A DNA stretch of 64,000 nucleotides, taken from NCBI GenBank assembly GCA_001599935.1, contig BCIJ01000043.1, positions 1 to 64,000 of the forward strand, in the 5' to 3' direction. Source of the stretch: Holtermannia corniformis. Lineage: Eukaryota > Basidiomycota > Tremellomycetes > Holtermanniales. The stretch's first letter is position 1; every line of letters begins with the position of its first letter. Position numbers and translations under genes: made by a program. This document shows, piece after piece, positions 33,301-43,482 of this stretch. The notes beneath the pieces were generated by a model. That model was given only the letters and a program-made list of their open reading frames with translations, was not told the DNA's origin and made no database searches.

Positions 33301-34583
33301 AGAAAATCGAAGTGCAAAAGGAGCGCAAAGGTCAAGTGATTGCCGGCGAAGCGACCGACGAGCTGTTCAGCGGCAAGACGTTTTGTAAGTTGTGATCAGC
33401 ACGGCCTCGCTGACGGTAGACATTCTCAAAGACTGCCCCGAGGCGACCAAACCGGATCTCGAAAAGCTCGTGCACGCCCACGGCGGCGACTTTACCCAAG
33501 CCCAGCTTGCCGACAACTCGGCTATTCTTATTGCGCCGGATCCCAAGGGTGGGTTGTTATCTTGTGGCCGAGCTGAATGCAGGCCCGCGGACTGCCGCGC
33601 AGATCAAGCGGGGCAACGACGTTGTCAAGGCGTCGTGGATCTTTGCGTGTATTGACCAGCGCGCCGTGCTACCATACTATCACGAGTAGGTGGAGCGGCA
33701 TCGATGTGGCTGACGGCAGGTTTCTTGTCAACGCTTCCGACGCGACCAAGCAGAGCAAGGCGTACAGCAAGGGTGCTGCCGACTATGACGCGCACGCGCT
33801 GGTGCGGGATCGGACAGGCAAACGCAAGCATTCGTCGCCTCCGGCTGAAGGCGATAGCGTGCCGACGGCTGCCCAGACACAGATGGAGGACGCATGGGGT
33901 CTTCGTCGAGGCGAATCGAGTCGTGCGAGCTCGAACGAGACGAAAGAGGAAGACTCGGCAGATTCCGAGCTGGTGAGTTTGACTCGTTGCAGCAGTGCTG
34001 ACCGCAGTACGAGGAAGCGGACGAGGTGGCCGACGCCGACGCAGCCGAGAGCTACAGTCCGCCAGCGAGGATGGAGATGCCCAAGGTGGGTGCCTGCCCG
34101 GCTGCCAAGCTAACCATCAGATGGGCGGTGACGCGACCGAGTACGACCCCGACAAGGTGAGCGCCTTTTGCCGACCAAGCTGACCAAGATCTTCACCCAT
34201 CTCGTATTCTACATCGACTCGGCCGAGAATGCGACGGCCAACGGGCTGCAAACGACGTACCCCAGTCAGCGCGTGGTCGACAGGTAGGTGCGAGTGAACT
34301 GGCCCGACTGACGGCAGATTGAACAAGGCGCTGGCGCTGCTGGAGACGCACGGCGGGCGGATCACGACGTCGATTGCGGAACCCGAGTTGACGCACATTG
34401 TCATGGACGATGTCGATTCCGGTCGGTACGGCGAGCTCGTGACCAAGACGGCCCAGCCTCGGTACAAGCACATTATCGTGACCGACTGGGTGGGGGATTC
34501 GGTCGAGCAGCGCACTTTGCAGACGGAGGATTGTGAGTGACGCGTGGGTGACGGCGCTGACGACAGTGTACAAACCGGCGTGA
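30330..34583 (+). CDS. LIG4: DNA ligase IV
   Basis: ATP-dependent ligase that seals breaks in non-homologous end joining with an XRCC4/Lif1 partner. The ATG at 30330 opens a Gln/Asn-rich head. The DNA-binding domain follows (EMTLAKIYVSVLGLD, TVEAVNGLLDDLANRR). The adenylation centre is EEKLDGERMQVHM, with nucleophilic Lys. Further ligase motifs are FYCSRKAKDY, ILDGEMVVWD and EGLVVKNVDSFYE, then KVKPEYADEMG and LVLGGWYGSGGRGG in the OB fold. The C-terminal half has two BRCT domains (from about FLKDCPEATKPDLEKLV and TSIAEPELTHIVMDD). The protein ends TEDLYKPA at 34583 after a final short intron. About twenty introns interrupt it, many giving exons under 100 nt. Confidence 0.93.
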
Positions 34584-34663
34584 TGAGCGTGACGAGTAGC
34601 ATAGAATATAACACGAGATACAACCAACGTCCATACAGTCCAAGAATCGTAAACTACAAAGCG

Positions 34664-36787
34664 TCAAGGCGACTGGCCGATCGCAGGTCGAGGGGGGCCC
34701 ATTGGACTACCGTCGTAGCCCCATCTGGCTGATGGCCGCGTCGGCGACTGGAACATCATGTGCTGCAGTTCGTCCTGGACGGCGAGCGAGGGGCAGTAGG
34801 GGTCGAGCAGTTCGGTGTCGGCGCCAAACAAGAGCTCGGACCCGCCACGACCTTGCTCTGCGCGGTGTTGGAGCAGTGCGGCGCCGAACGGTGACTGGGC
34901 GACGAAAGCGTAGGAACCGGGGGTTCGGATCGGGCTGGATTGGAAAGCGCCCATCATGGTCTTTGGCGTGGCCAGCACGCCAGAGAGCCTCGCGGCGGAT
35001 GATCGCGAGACGGGAGACTGCGGGGGGCGCATGATGGCGAGGTCGGACGAGATGGTGCGGCGATGACGACTAAAGATTGGTGATGAGGCCAGCAGGGTCG
35101 TCGGGCCTGGTAGGACCGGTCTGGGGTCTGCGCGAACGCGCGAGATGGGCGAGAGTACAGCTTTGGGCGGGACAAACTCGAAGCCGGGTTTAAGACTTGT
35201 TCGAGCGAACACTGCGGGCGAGATGGTCGTGTTGTCGTCTTTGAGCTGGAGTACGACGGCGTGCTCGTCGCCTTCGGCGTCGGCGTCGGACCCTTGGCTG
35301 ATCTCGATCTCGACTTCGGAGAGGTGTGAACGGCCAATGTGTGCGCGCGGCAGCGTGGTCGGTAACGGTGATGACAGTGGGGACGAGATGCTAGGTGTCA
35401 GGTGCGGGAGATGGGCCAAGCCCGAGGACGGCATGGGCGCGTCGGCCGGTTTACGCGGTGTGATGAAATCCTCGGCGTTTGGCGCGTCATCCGATAGATC
35501 GATGATTACAGGCCGAGCGGGAGGGAGCGATGTGCGGCGGATGGGTACGGGCGGTGGCGCGAGCGGTTTCGATGGTTCGGCCCAGGTCGTAGTCTTTTCC
35601 AACGTTGGTCGCTTGAAGAGCCCGCCGGGGGCTACGGCGCCGCTATCGCCAAACACGGGCTCGTCTTCAAGCTTTCGCTTTGCAGGCGCGTCACCGCAGA
35701 CGACAGCGAGCGCGTCTGTCAACACCTTGTGATCCTTTTTCTCCCGATCGCGCTTCCTGCCGGCGTCGGCCGCCTTGCCGTTCGGCAGTGGACGTTTCCT
35801 GAAACCGCCTCCGTCAAACTGATGCTCGGTACCCTCTTTGATCATCCACAGCATGCCTTTGCCGTTCGGATCGCCCTTTTGGCGCTCGACTTTGACAAAG
35901 CACTTGTTGAGGCTGAGGTTGTGACGGATCGAGTTCATCCACCCGGCGTCGCCCTTTTTATAGTATGGGAACGCGGCCGAGATCCAAGCGTAGATTTCAG
36001 CGAGCGAGAGGCGACCTTTGGACGAAGCGAGGATGGCTTGGCCGATGATGGCCGCGTAGGAGAATGACGGCTTGTCGGTCGATCGGGGGCCTGGCGGGAG
36101 ACCTTCTGGAGGGCGCTCGGCGCCGGCACTGCAGGATGATGCCATGGGAATCGACGCGTTCAACGTCGAGGCCGCGGCCGACGTGTTGGACGGTCGGATC
36201 GGGGTTTTACCTTTGGGTGCGGCATACTGCAGTGCAGGCACGGTTGGTCGCCAGTCGGTGTGGAACGCTTTGGTTGGGCTCCCGTCGTCGTGGTCTTCGA
36301 GATCGAATCTGGGGCGTTGCCGACGGCCAAGACCGCCACTGTGATAGCTCGAACCACCCGAGCTCGTGGCCGTCAACGAGTCGCTGTACGTCGCGGGCGA
36401 TGATACGGGTTGGGCGTAGGGCACGGCTGTGGCCGCGGCGGGCAAAAGGACCCTGCCGACGGCGCCTGGGGTGTGAAAGCTCGGGTCCTGGCTTGGGGGC
36501 GACCACGGTTTCGGCGGGAGGGCGACCATGGGGTTGATGGCCGTCCACTGCTGTGGCTTGTTGTACGGGTAGACGTTTGGCGGGCGATCTACCGGCCGGG
36601 GTGAAGGGGTCATCGAGGGGTAGTAGCGTGGTTGAACGAGATACGGCTGGTGCTGCGAGTCGATAAACAGATCCATCAGACCCGCTGCGGCCGGTTCGCT
36701 CGCCATGGGCAGAAACGGCGCGTCATGGTCGTCGTCGGGTAGGTAGTCGCCGTCCGACTCGCTCTGCACTGGATCGGAATCGCTCAT
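34664..36787 (-). CDS. Forkhead transcription factor
   Basis: Intronless 707-codon frame from ATG at 36787. The fork-head domain spans about residues 239-325 with KPSFSYAAIIGQAIL, RLSLAEIYAWISAAFPYYK, the recognition helix WMNSIRHNLSLNKCF and the wing GKGMLWMI. No FHA domain is visible, so the layout is closer to Hcm1/Sep1-type cell-cycle factors than to Fkh2. The rest is disordered and rich in Pro, Ser and Ala, with an acidic N-terminus and several SP/TP sites. It is the only large gene in the core region without introns, together with the small gene at 40689. Confidence 0.92.
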   Translation of the reverse strand: MSDSDPVQSESDGDYLPDDDHDAPFLPMASEPAAAGLMDLFIDSQHQPYLVQPRYYPSMTPSPRPVDRPPNVYPYNKPQQWTAINPMVALPPKPWSPPSQDPSFHTPGAVGRVLLPAAATAVPYAQPVSSPATYSDSLTATSSGGSSYHSGGLGRRQRPRFDLEDHDDGSPTKAFHTDWRPTVPALQYAAPKGKTPIRPSNTSAAASTLNASIPMASSCSAGAERPPEGLPPGPRSTDKPSFSYAAIIGQAILASSKGRLSLAEIYAWISAAFPYYKKGDAGWMNSIRHNLSLNKCFVKVERQKGDPNGKGMLWMIKEGTEHQFDGGGFRKRPLPNGKAADAGRKRDREKKDHKVLTDALAVVCGDAPAKRKLEDEPVFGDSGAVAPGGLFKRPTLEKTTTWAEPSKPLAPPPVPIRRTSLPPARPVIIDLSDDAPNAEDFITPRKPADAPMPSSGLAHLPHLTPSISSPLSSPLPTTLPRAHIGRSHLSEVEIEISQGSDADAEGDEHAVVLQLKDDNTTISPAVFARTSLKPGFEFVPPKAVLSPISRVRADPRPVLPGPTTLLASSPIFSRHRRTISSDLAIMRPPQSPVSRSSAARLSGVLATPKTMMGAFQSSPIRTPGSYAFVAQSPFGAALLQHRAEQGRGGSELLFGADTELLDPYCPSLAVQDELQHMMFQSPTRPSARWGYDGSPMGPPRPAIGQSP

Positions 36788-37257
36788 CTCGCTACGGGGG
36801 TAATGTCAGCATGGTCTAGACAGCGTGCGCGACTGACTGGGTGGCCGTGCTCCTGGTAGTGCGTGTACGGGTCCGAGTCGACTGGCGCGTCGGGAGCACG
36901 GTCGCCATCTTGAACCGAGCTCGCTCAATCGCTCCTCGCACTGGACGCGTAGAGGGGTGAGCTCGATCACACTTGTAGCTCGGGCGGGTCGCGTCGGTGT
37001 AATTGCTCTCGTGTGCTCTCGTGTGCTCTCGGTTGCTGTGGGATGACTGTAACAATGTCCAACGAGCAGATGGCTCGCTCTACGCGTCGGTCGTCCGGGT
37101 CAAGCGGGTGCCGTGTGCGAGAAAGGGAAAGAAAAGTCAACCGCGTGCGCGCGAGGGGGATTGCAACGCGCGACAAAGTGCAGCCAATCACGGGCGCGTG
37201 AGCCAGTGTACCCTCGGCGTGTACCGTGGCGTCGCGTCGATCGTCGCATCCTCTGCA
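36788..37257. other. Forkhead promoter/leader and GH88 3' region
   Basis: About 470 nt between two same-strand genes. No gene is seen. A short array of GTGCTCTC units lies at 37004-37031. Long frames here are Arg/Ser/Thr-rich and not conserved-looking. Confidence 0.5.
37004..37031. repeat. Short GTGCTCTC tandem array
   Basis: About three 10-bp units of the form GTGTGCTCTC follow each other (TGCTCTCGTGTGCTCTCGTG and onward). They lie in the upstream region of the forkhead gene. No function is evident. Confidence 0.6.
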
Positions 37258-38913
37258 TCACCCTACCGACTTGGCCGCCTGCAGCTTGAGCGCCTCGTTG
37301 CCAAATTCAACCAGGTAATAGTCGCCATCTGTCCTCAGCCCGGCCCAACCTATTCCCGTCAAACTCACAAACCGTGCCGACATCGACAACCTTGTGGCTA
37401 TCCTCGCTCGAGCCCTGGCATCAGCGCGGAATCGCGAGCGTGACTCACCTTGAGCAAAGTCTCCCAGCCGTCTTTACCCATGTCGATCCCGCCCGTGCGG
37501 GCGCTCGCACGGCCCGTCTTGGCGTACGCGAGCGTGTCCTTGATCAGCTTGAACGCTTTGGCGAGGTATCGCTCGGCCTCGGCGGTATCACCGAGCGCGC
37601 GGTAGAGCTGTAGTAGCCCACTGGCCGCTAGCGTCGCGGCCGAGGCATCGCGGTGTGCTTTCGAGTGTGCGTCCCTGGCCGTCAGCTTTGCACACACAGG
37701 CGAACAAACCAGTAGGGCACGCCGTCGGTCGGGAGCGCGGCGATAAACGTATCAGCCAGCTTGCGCGCCGCGTCGCTGTAGTCAGTCCGACCCGTGTGCA
37801 CCGCTGTCGTCAGCGACGTCGAGCACTACACCACCCACCCGCCAAAGCAAACCCATAGATAGCCCAAGCCAACCCCCTCGACCACCCGGTACCATCCTTG
37901 AGGCCTGCCATCAGCCCAACCCGCGACGCGTCAACGCACCGTGCACGTGCAGCTTTTCAACCTTGTCGCAAAAGTTGACGAGCTCCCACACGCCGCCGTC
38001 ACGCATAAAATGCTCCAGGACCGTGTCGGCGTGGCGCTCTGCAATCTTCTTGTGCGCGTCGGTAGAGTCCCAGAGGATGGACAGGTTGGCGACCGAGTCG
38101 ATCGTGACGACAAAGTGGGACGCTTTGGTATCCGCTGTGAAACCCTTGCGGTGTTCCTGCCTATCAGCGGGATCCGCGCAAGACGACTCACACCGAGGGA
38201 AATCGCGTCAACCGAGCGGATCGCGCCAATCGTCTCGTCAAACCCGGCAGCGAGGGCGTCTGCAGCCTTGGCCACGACCTTGATCGCCTCGGCCTCGCCA
38301 AGCAGCTGCGCCTGCTTGCCCCAGCTCGGGCCATAGATCAAGCCCTGCCGGTTCGCGCCCGTCGGGTGGTCGAGCAGCGGCTCGAGGTCCGCAGTGTAGC
38401 GCTTTGCAAGCGAGATCAGTTCGGCCTCGAGCGCACTCTGCGCTTTCGAGTCAAACGTCGGCTCGGGGTGCGGGAGCGCGCCAGTCGGTTTGTGGTTTGC
38501 GAGCGAGAACAGAGCCGTGGGTGACGTCGAGAGGTACGACGCGGGGCCGGTCCCCGTCGCCGAAGCGAAAAAGGAGAGCGACGGAGGCAGAGCTAGACCG
38601 GCCGGAAGGAGTCGGATGCGCTCGACGAGGAGCCAGAGCGAGCCGGGAAAGTAGCCAGCGGTCGACGAGGCCGAGACTAGGATCAGCTGGATCACTACCT
38701 ATCCACTCACTGCTCGCGCGGTGGTACTCGTTGGTACCCGGGACCGTGTGCTCGGGGAAACGCGAGAGCGGCCCCTGCGCCGTCAGTACCGCTCACAAGC
38801 TTGCGACTCACCTCGGGGCGATCATACTTGCCAGCGACGCCGACAAGCTTGAGTGAGAAACTGGGATCGTACAGGCCTGGAAGGGAGCCAGGCAAGTTCT
38901 TGAGCGTGTCCAT
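37258..38913 (-). CDS. GH88-family unsaturated glucuronyl hydrolase
   Basis: Glycoside hydrolase that removes unsaturated uronic acids from oligosaccharides left by polysaccharide lyases. The start at 38913 gives MDTLKNLPGSLPGLYDP; a longer in-frame reading begins with TTG and is not preferred. Family marks are VVTIDSVANLSILW, GWSRGLAWAIYGFALAG, HRDASAATLAASGLLQLY and the end YYLVEFGNEALKL. The GWSRG-AWAIYG block and the DxxAxxxxASGLL block are typical of GH88. No signal peptide is visible, so a cytosolic enzyme acting on imported fragments is likely. Several short introns are present. It is followed downstream by the forkhead gene on the same strand. Confidence 0.85.
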
Positions 38914-39077
38914 CGTGGTTGTTAGTGTTGGCAACGCAAAGGCAGGCGCTCGTCATCTAGCGGGAGCGACCGGCGAGCACAAGACAGAGTGCGGGGCCTC
39001 GGTGCCACCGAGGGTTAGGCGTGCAAGTCATGCATCATAAATCGTCTGCGAATCAGCACGGCCGATTGAAGATTCGC

Positions 39078-40172
39078 TCACCATCTACTGTATCCCCACT
39101 GCTCGACCCGCCGACCGATCAACCAACCCACCTCGCGGACCCATGTATCGCGCACCGAGCTAAAGTCGGGTCGTTGCGCCGCTAGCTGATCCAGGCTGTC
39201 GCCCCACGCTGCAACTCTCGACGCGGGATACATGCCGCCACGCTGATTGACCTCGGCCGACAGCTCGGCCGTCCACCGCTGCCATGCGGCGAGGACGGTG
39301 GCAGAGTGGTGGAGCAGAGTTGATCTCGCGCTGTCGACCAGCGTGGTGGACGGCACGAGCGGTAGCAGGCGGTACAGCTGCGTCGTGAGCGCATACAGCA
39401 GCTGGTGGATCGTGTTCGGATCCGGCGGGGTCCGTCCGGGCGGTAGAAAGAATTGTAGATACGTCGAGGCCTGCCGTCAGCTAGGTCTCGCTAGCCAGAA
39501 CCCACCATTGAGCAGTACTCGCCAATCCCGGCCTTGACGCGGTTCCACACATAGACCTCGTCGCGCTCCTTGTTGACGGGTGCGATGCCAAACCCCCAGC
39601 TCGGTCGGGCCGTGCTCGAGCTCGTGAGCGGCACCTGGGTTTCCACCTGTCGCAGCTTGGTGTCGAGCGCCTCGAGGCACTGACCGAGGTCGAGCTGGGG
39701 GATGAGCGAGAGCAGGAGCGGTTTCAACGACGGTTGGGCCGAGAGGAGCGAGAGGATCAATGCGAGATGGCTGCTCGTTGGGAGAGACGCTGCTGTCAGC
39801 GCGTTCCAGACGTGTCAACCCACCTAGGAGCACGCCCACGTCCATCCCGTCCTTGTCGTCTTTCGGTTCCGCCTCATCCCGCCGCTTCTTGCCTCTAGCC
39901 AGGACCCTCCGTCTCGTCGGCGAGCTCTCGACGTCCATCATTTCATCCTCTTCCGGGCTCAGCTGGCGTTTCTTTCTCGTAGGTGGAACCACCGATAACA
40001 CTGGCGACGGCGCAGGCCGCTTCAGACCGACACCAAAGCCAAACCCGAGCGTCGAGGGCCCAGCGGTCGCCGAGCCAAACCCGAACGCAGCGTGCGACCT
40101 GTGCGAAGCGGCGAGCGGGAACGGAATCGCAGACGGCGGGAGGGGAATCGCAGGAGGGAACGGGTCCGCCAT
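39078..40172 (-). CDS. STS1: Proteasome nuclear tether STS1/Cut8
   Basis: Tethers 26S proteasomes to the nucleus or nuclear envelope. The start at 40172 gives a proline-rich head, then the basic stretch PTRKKRQLSPEEDE and RRRVLARGKKRR, likely nuclear signals and the lysine-rich region whose ubiquitination regulates Cut8. After an intron comes the Cut8 core, ALILSLLSAQPSLKPLLLSL and LGQCLEALDTKLRQ, a helical bundle. A tryptophan-rich helix series (WQRWTAELSAEVNQRGG, VREVGWLIGRRVEQWGY) ends at 39078. The order and helix pattern match STS1/Cut8. It is divergent from the small coiled-coil gene at 40689. Confidence 0.85.
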
Positions 40173-40403
40173 GCTGGGACGTCAGCCGGTGAGGGTAGGG
40201 TGGGTCACGCACATCTCAGACGTCCTTTGGGCTCATTGACTGTTGATCCGTGTTCGCTCGTCCTTTCTCCGAATTGTGACCCTCTCCTGGCGCGTGCACG
40301 AGATGTCCAAGTGATTCCCAGAGCGGGCGATGCAGATGTGCGAGCCAAGATGGATGTTCCAAGAGGGAGCACGGCGGCACAGACTTTGGCTGCATCAGCG
40401 TGT

Positions 40404-40415
40404 GGTCACGTGACC
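40404..40415. promoter_or_regulatory. 12-bp palindrome GGTCACGTGACC, STS1 divergent promoter
   Basis: The site is identical to the one at 30256-30267 and lies in the 516-nt space between STS1 (starting at 40172, leftward) and the gene at 40689. It is probably a bHLH site shared by both promoters. Confidence 0.6.
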
Positions 40416-40688
40416 GAGTGGCAAACTGGTCGCTTTGTAACTCGGTTGAGTATGGTGAGCGTTTCGGCGGATAGAGAGTGCTGCACGCTGCTGGTGATGA
40501 TCTAGGTAGGCAGGTATGGGATGCGCAAGCTGGTCAACCACACTGTCGGCTCAGAACTCGTGTGCTCGACCGTGAACCCACCGTTCGAGGCGGTCACGCC
40601 AACGCCAAAGGGTCGCGCTCCTTGCATCCCCGTGCACAAAGGACGCAAACGGATATAAGCGCGACACGGTGCAAGAGCCTTCACGACG

Positions 40689-41036
40689 ATGACACCCCTC
40701 CGAGAGAGCGACCCGGCCGCGTTCTACCAGCTTGTGCAGCACAACATGGCCTTGGACGAAGCGGGGCTCGAAGCGAGGCTGCGCAAACATGCGATCGCAC
40801 ACTTGCACGGACTCGGCGTGCAGCAAGCCGGGCGGTGGGAAGAGGCGTATGCGTCGATGAAAGAGACGATTGCCACGCGGATCAAAGAGCACGACGACGA
40901 GCTCGCTGCGCTTCCGGCGGCTGCGGCGCACACCGAGCTCGATAAAGTCCGTGACAAGATTGCGCAGACTCGCAAGGAGTTGGATCGGGTCGAGATGGCG
41001 ATGCGCGAGCTGCGCGAGGCGGTACAGCTCGAGTGA
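40689..41036 (+). CDS. Small coiled-coil protein
   Basis: Intronless 115-codon gene. The sequence TATAAG at about 40655 lies some 35 nt before the ATG. Residues 30-115 are almost entirely helical with heptad-like spacing (ARLRKHAIAHLHGLG, DELAALPAAAAHTEL, IAQTRKELDRVEMAMREL). There is no membrane helix or known motif. It could be a subunit of a coiled-coil complex, such as a kinetochore, tethering or prefoldin-like complex, but I cannot place it. Its stop is 5 nt from the stop of the convergent hydrolase gene, so the 3' UTRs must overlap. Confidence 0.7.
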   Translation: MTPLRESDPAAFYQLVQHNMALDEAGLEARLRKHAIAHLHGLGVQQAGRWEEAYASMKETIATRIKEHDDELAALPAAAAHTELDKVRDKIAQTRKELDRVEMAMRELREAVQLE

Positions 41037-41041
41037 TGCAT

Positions 41042-42727
41042 CTAGAGACCTTGCAGCACGCCCTCGCCGCTAGTGCCTTTGACGACCTCGTGCGCAGGCA
41101 GGACCTTCCACCCGTTCTTGCCGACGATTGTAAACTCGCCGTCAGAGTCGACGTCGAGTGCCGGCTGGGTTCGGATCGGGTGGTCTCTGACCACGGCGGT
41201 GAAAAACTCTTGAACCGGTTTGAGCACCCAGCGACGTTTTCTCGCCGCTGCAGAGCCGATCAGAGGGCCGTCGAACCAGCCGAGGTGACCACCGCCGCCA
41301 GTGATCGCAGCCAGGACGTGGGTTGAGCGTGCAAACCCATCGATCGGGAGCGAACCTGGCGTCAGCACAGTCGCACGAGCTCAACCTACCTCCATCAATG
41401 ACCGGGTCGTCAAACGCGTTGATCGCGAGCGTCGGTCTGGCGTCAGCTCGGTCGCTTGGGCCCGACTCACACTTTGATCCCATCGAGCCGCTGGTCTGCA
41501 CTCGCCCACTCGTAGTATGCGTCTGCAGACTCGAGCGGGAACGATCCGCGCGGCCCGCCGAGCTTGGCCGTGAACGCGTCGTCGACCTCTTTGAGTCGAA
41601 TCTTGCGCCCTCGGCGCGACAACCGCAGCAGCCGCGGCACGAGCTCGGGAATCCACTCTTGCCACTGCGCCGGGTTGGCGTCATAGTGTCGCTTGAACAG
41701 TCGGATCAGGTTGGAACCGAGCGCGTTCGAGTAGACGCGCGAGGCGAACCAGCCGGTTTCGAGCGTGTGCGACATGGCCGGGATATGCCAGGGGCAGCCA
41801 AGGGTGACGCCGGCGTCGAGCAGCGAGTCGGTCCCGGCCTCGCCAAGGTAGCGAGCGAGCACCGAGCCGCCGAGGGAGAAGCCGAGCCCGAGCAGAGGAG
41901 AGGACGGGTACGTGTGCCGAATGTAGGCGAGTGCGAGCGCATAGTCGACTGTCGTCCCGGCCGAGTAGAACTGCGGGCTAGTCACTGGCACGCCGGCGCC
42001 TGTCATCAGCGAGATCTAGTCTAGGAAACGTACATCCACGATACTGTCGTCAGCGAGGTCGGGCAGCTGCAACTCACATTGACGACAATGCCTCGACCTC
42101 CTAGCCCGCCTTGATTGACCGGGCGGACGACCCAGGCGAGCACGTTGCGCACATAGCTCTCATGACTGCCTCCTGTCAGGCCGTGTGCGACCACGACGGT
42201 CGGTGCGGTTGGTGCGAGCTCGCCTTCGGCAATGTCGATTCCCCTGTCGTCAGCTCGGTCGTCACAGTCACTACCCACAGTGTCCCGCCGTCCACCGTAC
42301 GTAGATACGTCCTGTCGTCAGCTCGTCCAAGCAGCAGCACTCACCGCTCGTAGATGACCTCGTCGACGGCGGAAAAGTCGCCCATCACGCTGAACACGGT
42401 TTGCAGGTGCTGCCATCAGCTCGGCCAGTCGACCAGCACTCACCCCACTGGACGTCAGCCTTGTCTATAGGTAGGTACTCACTTCGGGAGCCACCAGCTC
42501 GGCCAAAACGTCCCATGGATGCTCGGGACGTTGCTCTCGATCCACTCGGTGACGGTCGGCTCGCCATCGCTCAGCTTGACCTGGCCTGGGTTGTTTGGGC
42601 GGACGAGGATGACCTGCCGGGGGTAGCTTGCGATCCCCAGCATGCCAGCGAGGGCAAACACGCAACGGCGGGGGAGCTGTCGGGCCTTGTGGGACAGCGT
42701 CGAGGGCACATAGGCATTATCGCTCAT
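41042..42727 (-). CDS. Alpha/beta hydrolase, YheT/EEB1-EHT1 type
   Basis: Member of the UPF0017/YheT alpha/beta-hydrolase group, which in yeast includes the ethanol O-acyltransferases/esterases Eeb1 and Eht1 and a monoacylglycerol lipase. The start at 42727 gives a hydrophobic N-terminus (RCVFALAGMLGIASYP). After the NGHLQTVF family motif and TVVVAHGLTGGSHESY, the nucleophile elbow is GLGFSLGGSVLARYLGE, the acid is in INAFDDPVID and the His in TGGGGHLGWFDG. These form the expected Ser-Asp-His triad. The exon after the elbow is long; the others are short, with introns ending CTGACGACAG-like on the minus strand. Lipid ester metabolism is the likely role. Confidence 0.85.
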
Positions 42728-43482
42728 GGTTGTTGTGGGTGATCCCTTGGTCCTTTGTCAACACCCTTTGTCATCGACGAGCTCACATCGCTACAGGCAT
42801 CGCTACATCTCGTGCTCAACCGCACATTACAAGCTACTGGCTCGCTGTGTAAATGGTTCGTGCTCGTTCTGCATCGCAACAAGTGACATCGGCAGCACGC
42901 AGCTCCTTTGAGCGTCCTGTGCCACTGCCATTAGCACCAGTACCGCACAGCAGCCGTGTCAGCAGCCAAGACGTCGGTCAGATCAGAGCAGACCCGCGTT
43001 CAGACTCGCATCACAACGGAGCGTCGGCACGCCATGGGCGATCGTCACGCCTCGTCGCAGCTTCACCAGGGCCACTCCCTCCTGAACATCACTCGTGCAC
43101 CCAGTGTCTATCAAGCTTCATATCGTTCGACGCAAGCACTGAGCAACAGGCGAGGTGAAGGAAACTGGCAAAGTCGGCCGCCAAACCTCGACCGCGACAA
43201 ACGCCGAAACGCCGCTATCTAATCGTGCTTTACGTACTCAATCACCACTGATGGCGCGACCGCCAACCAGCTGCTGTCGAGTCGCATCCACGCCGCCTCT
43301 ATTATCCGGATGACCACCGGCTTGGTCGGAAAGTGACGTGCTCGCGTGCCATCGGCCATGTCCTGATCGGCTTTGCGCTGCGACCCTTGACGCGCAATGG
43401 TTCACCATCCCGCGAGAGTGGCACCGTACGTCGCCATCGTGTAGATAAGAGGCACGCCGCTACGCTCCCATTCGGAATCATC
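42728..43482. other. Divergent promoter region, hydrolase and permease
   Basis: About 750 nt without a supported gene. Frames in both strands are short and Arg/Ser-rich. The frame leading into the permease ATG at 43483 is open upstream, but the sequence there does not resemble the family. Confidence 0.5.

Noticed and set aside
38914..38934. Longer GH88 N-terminus
   Set aside because: The extension begins with TTG, not ATG. The ATG at 38913 is the first usable start.
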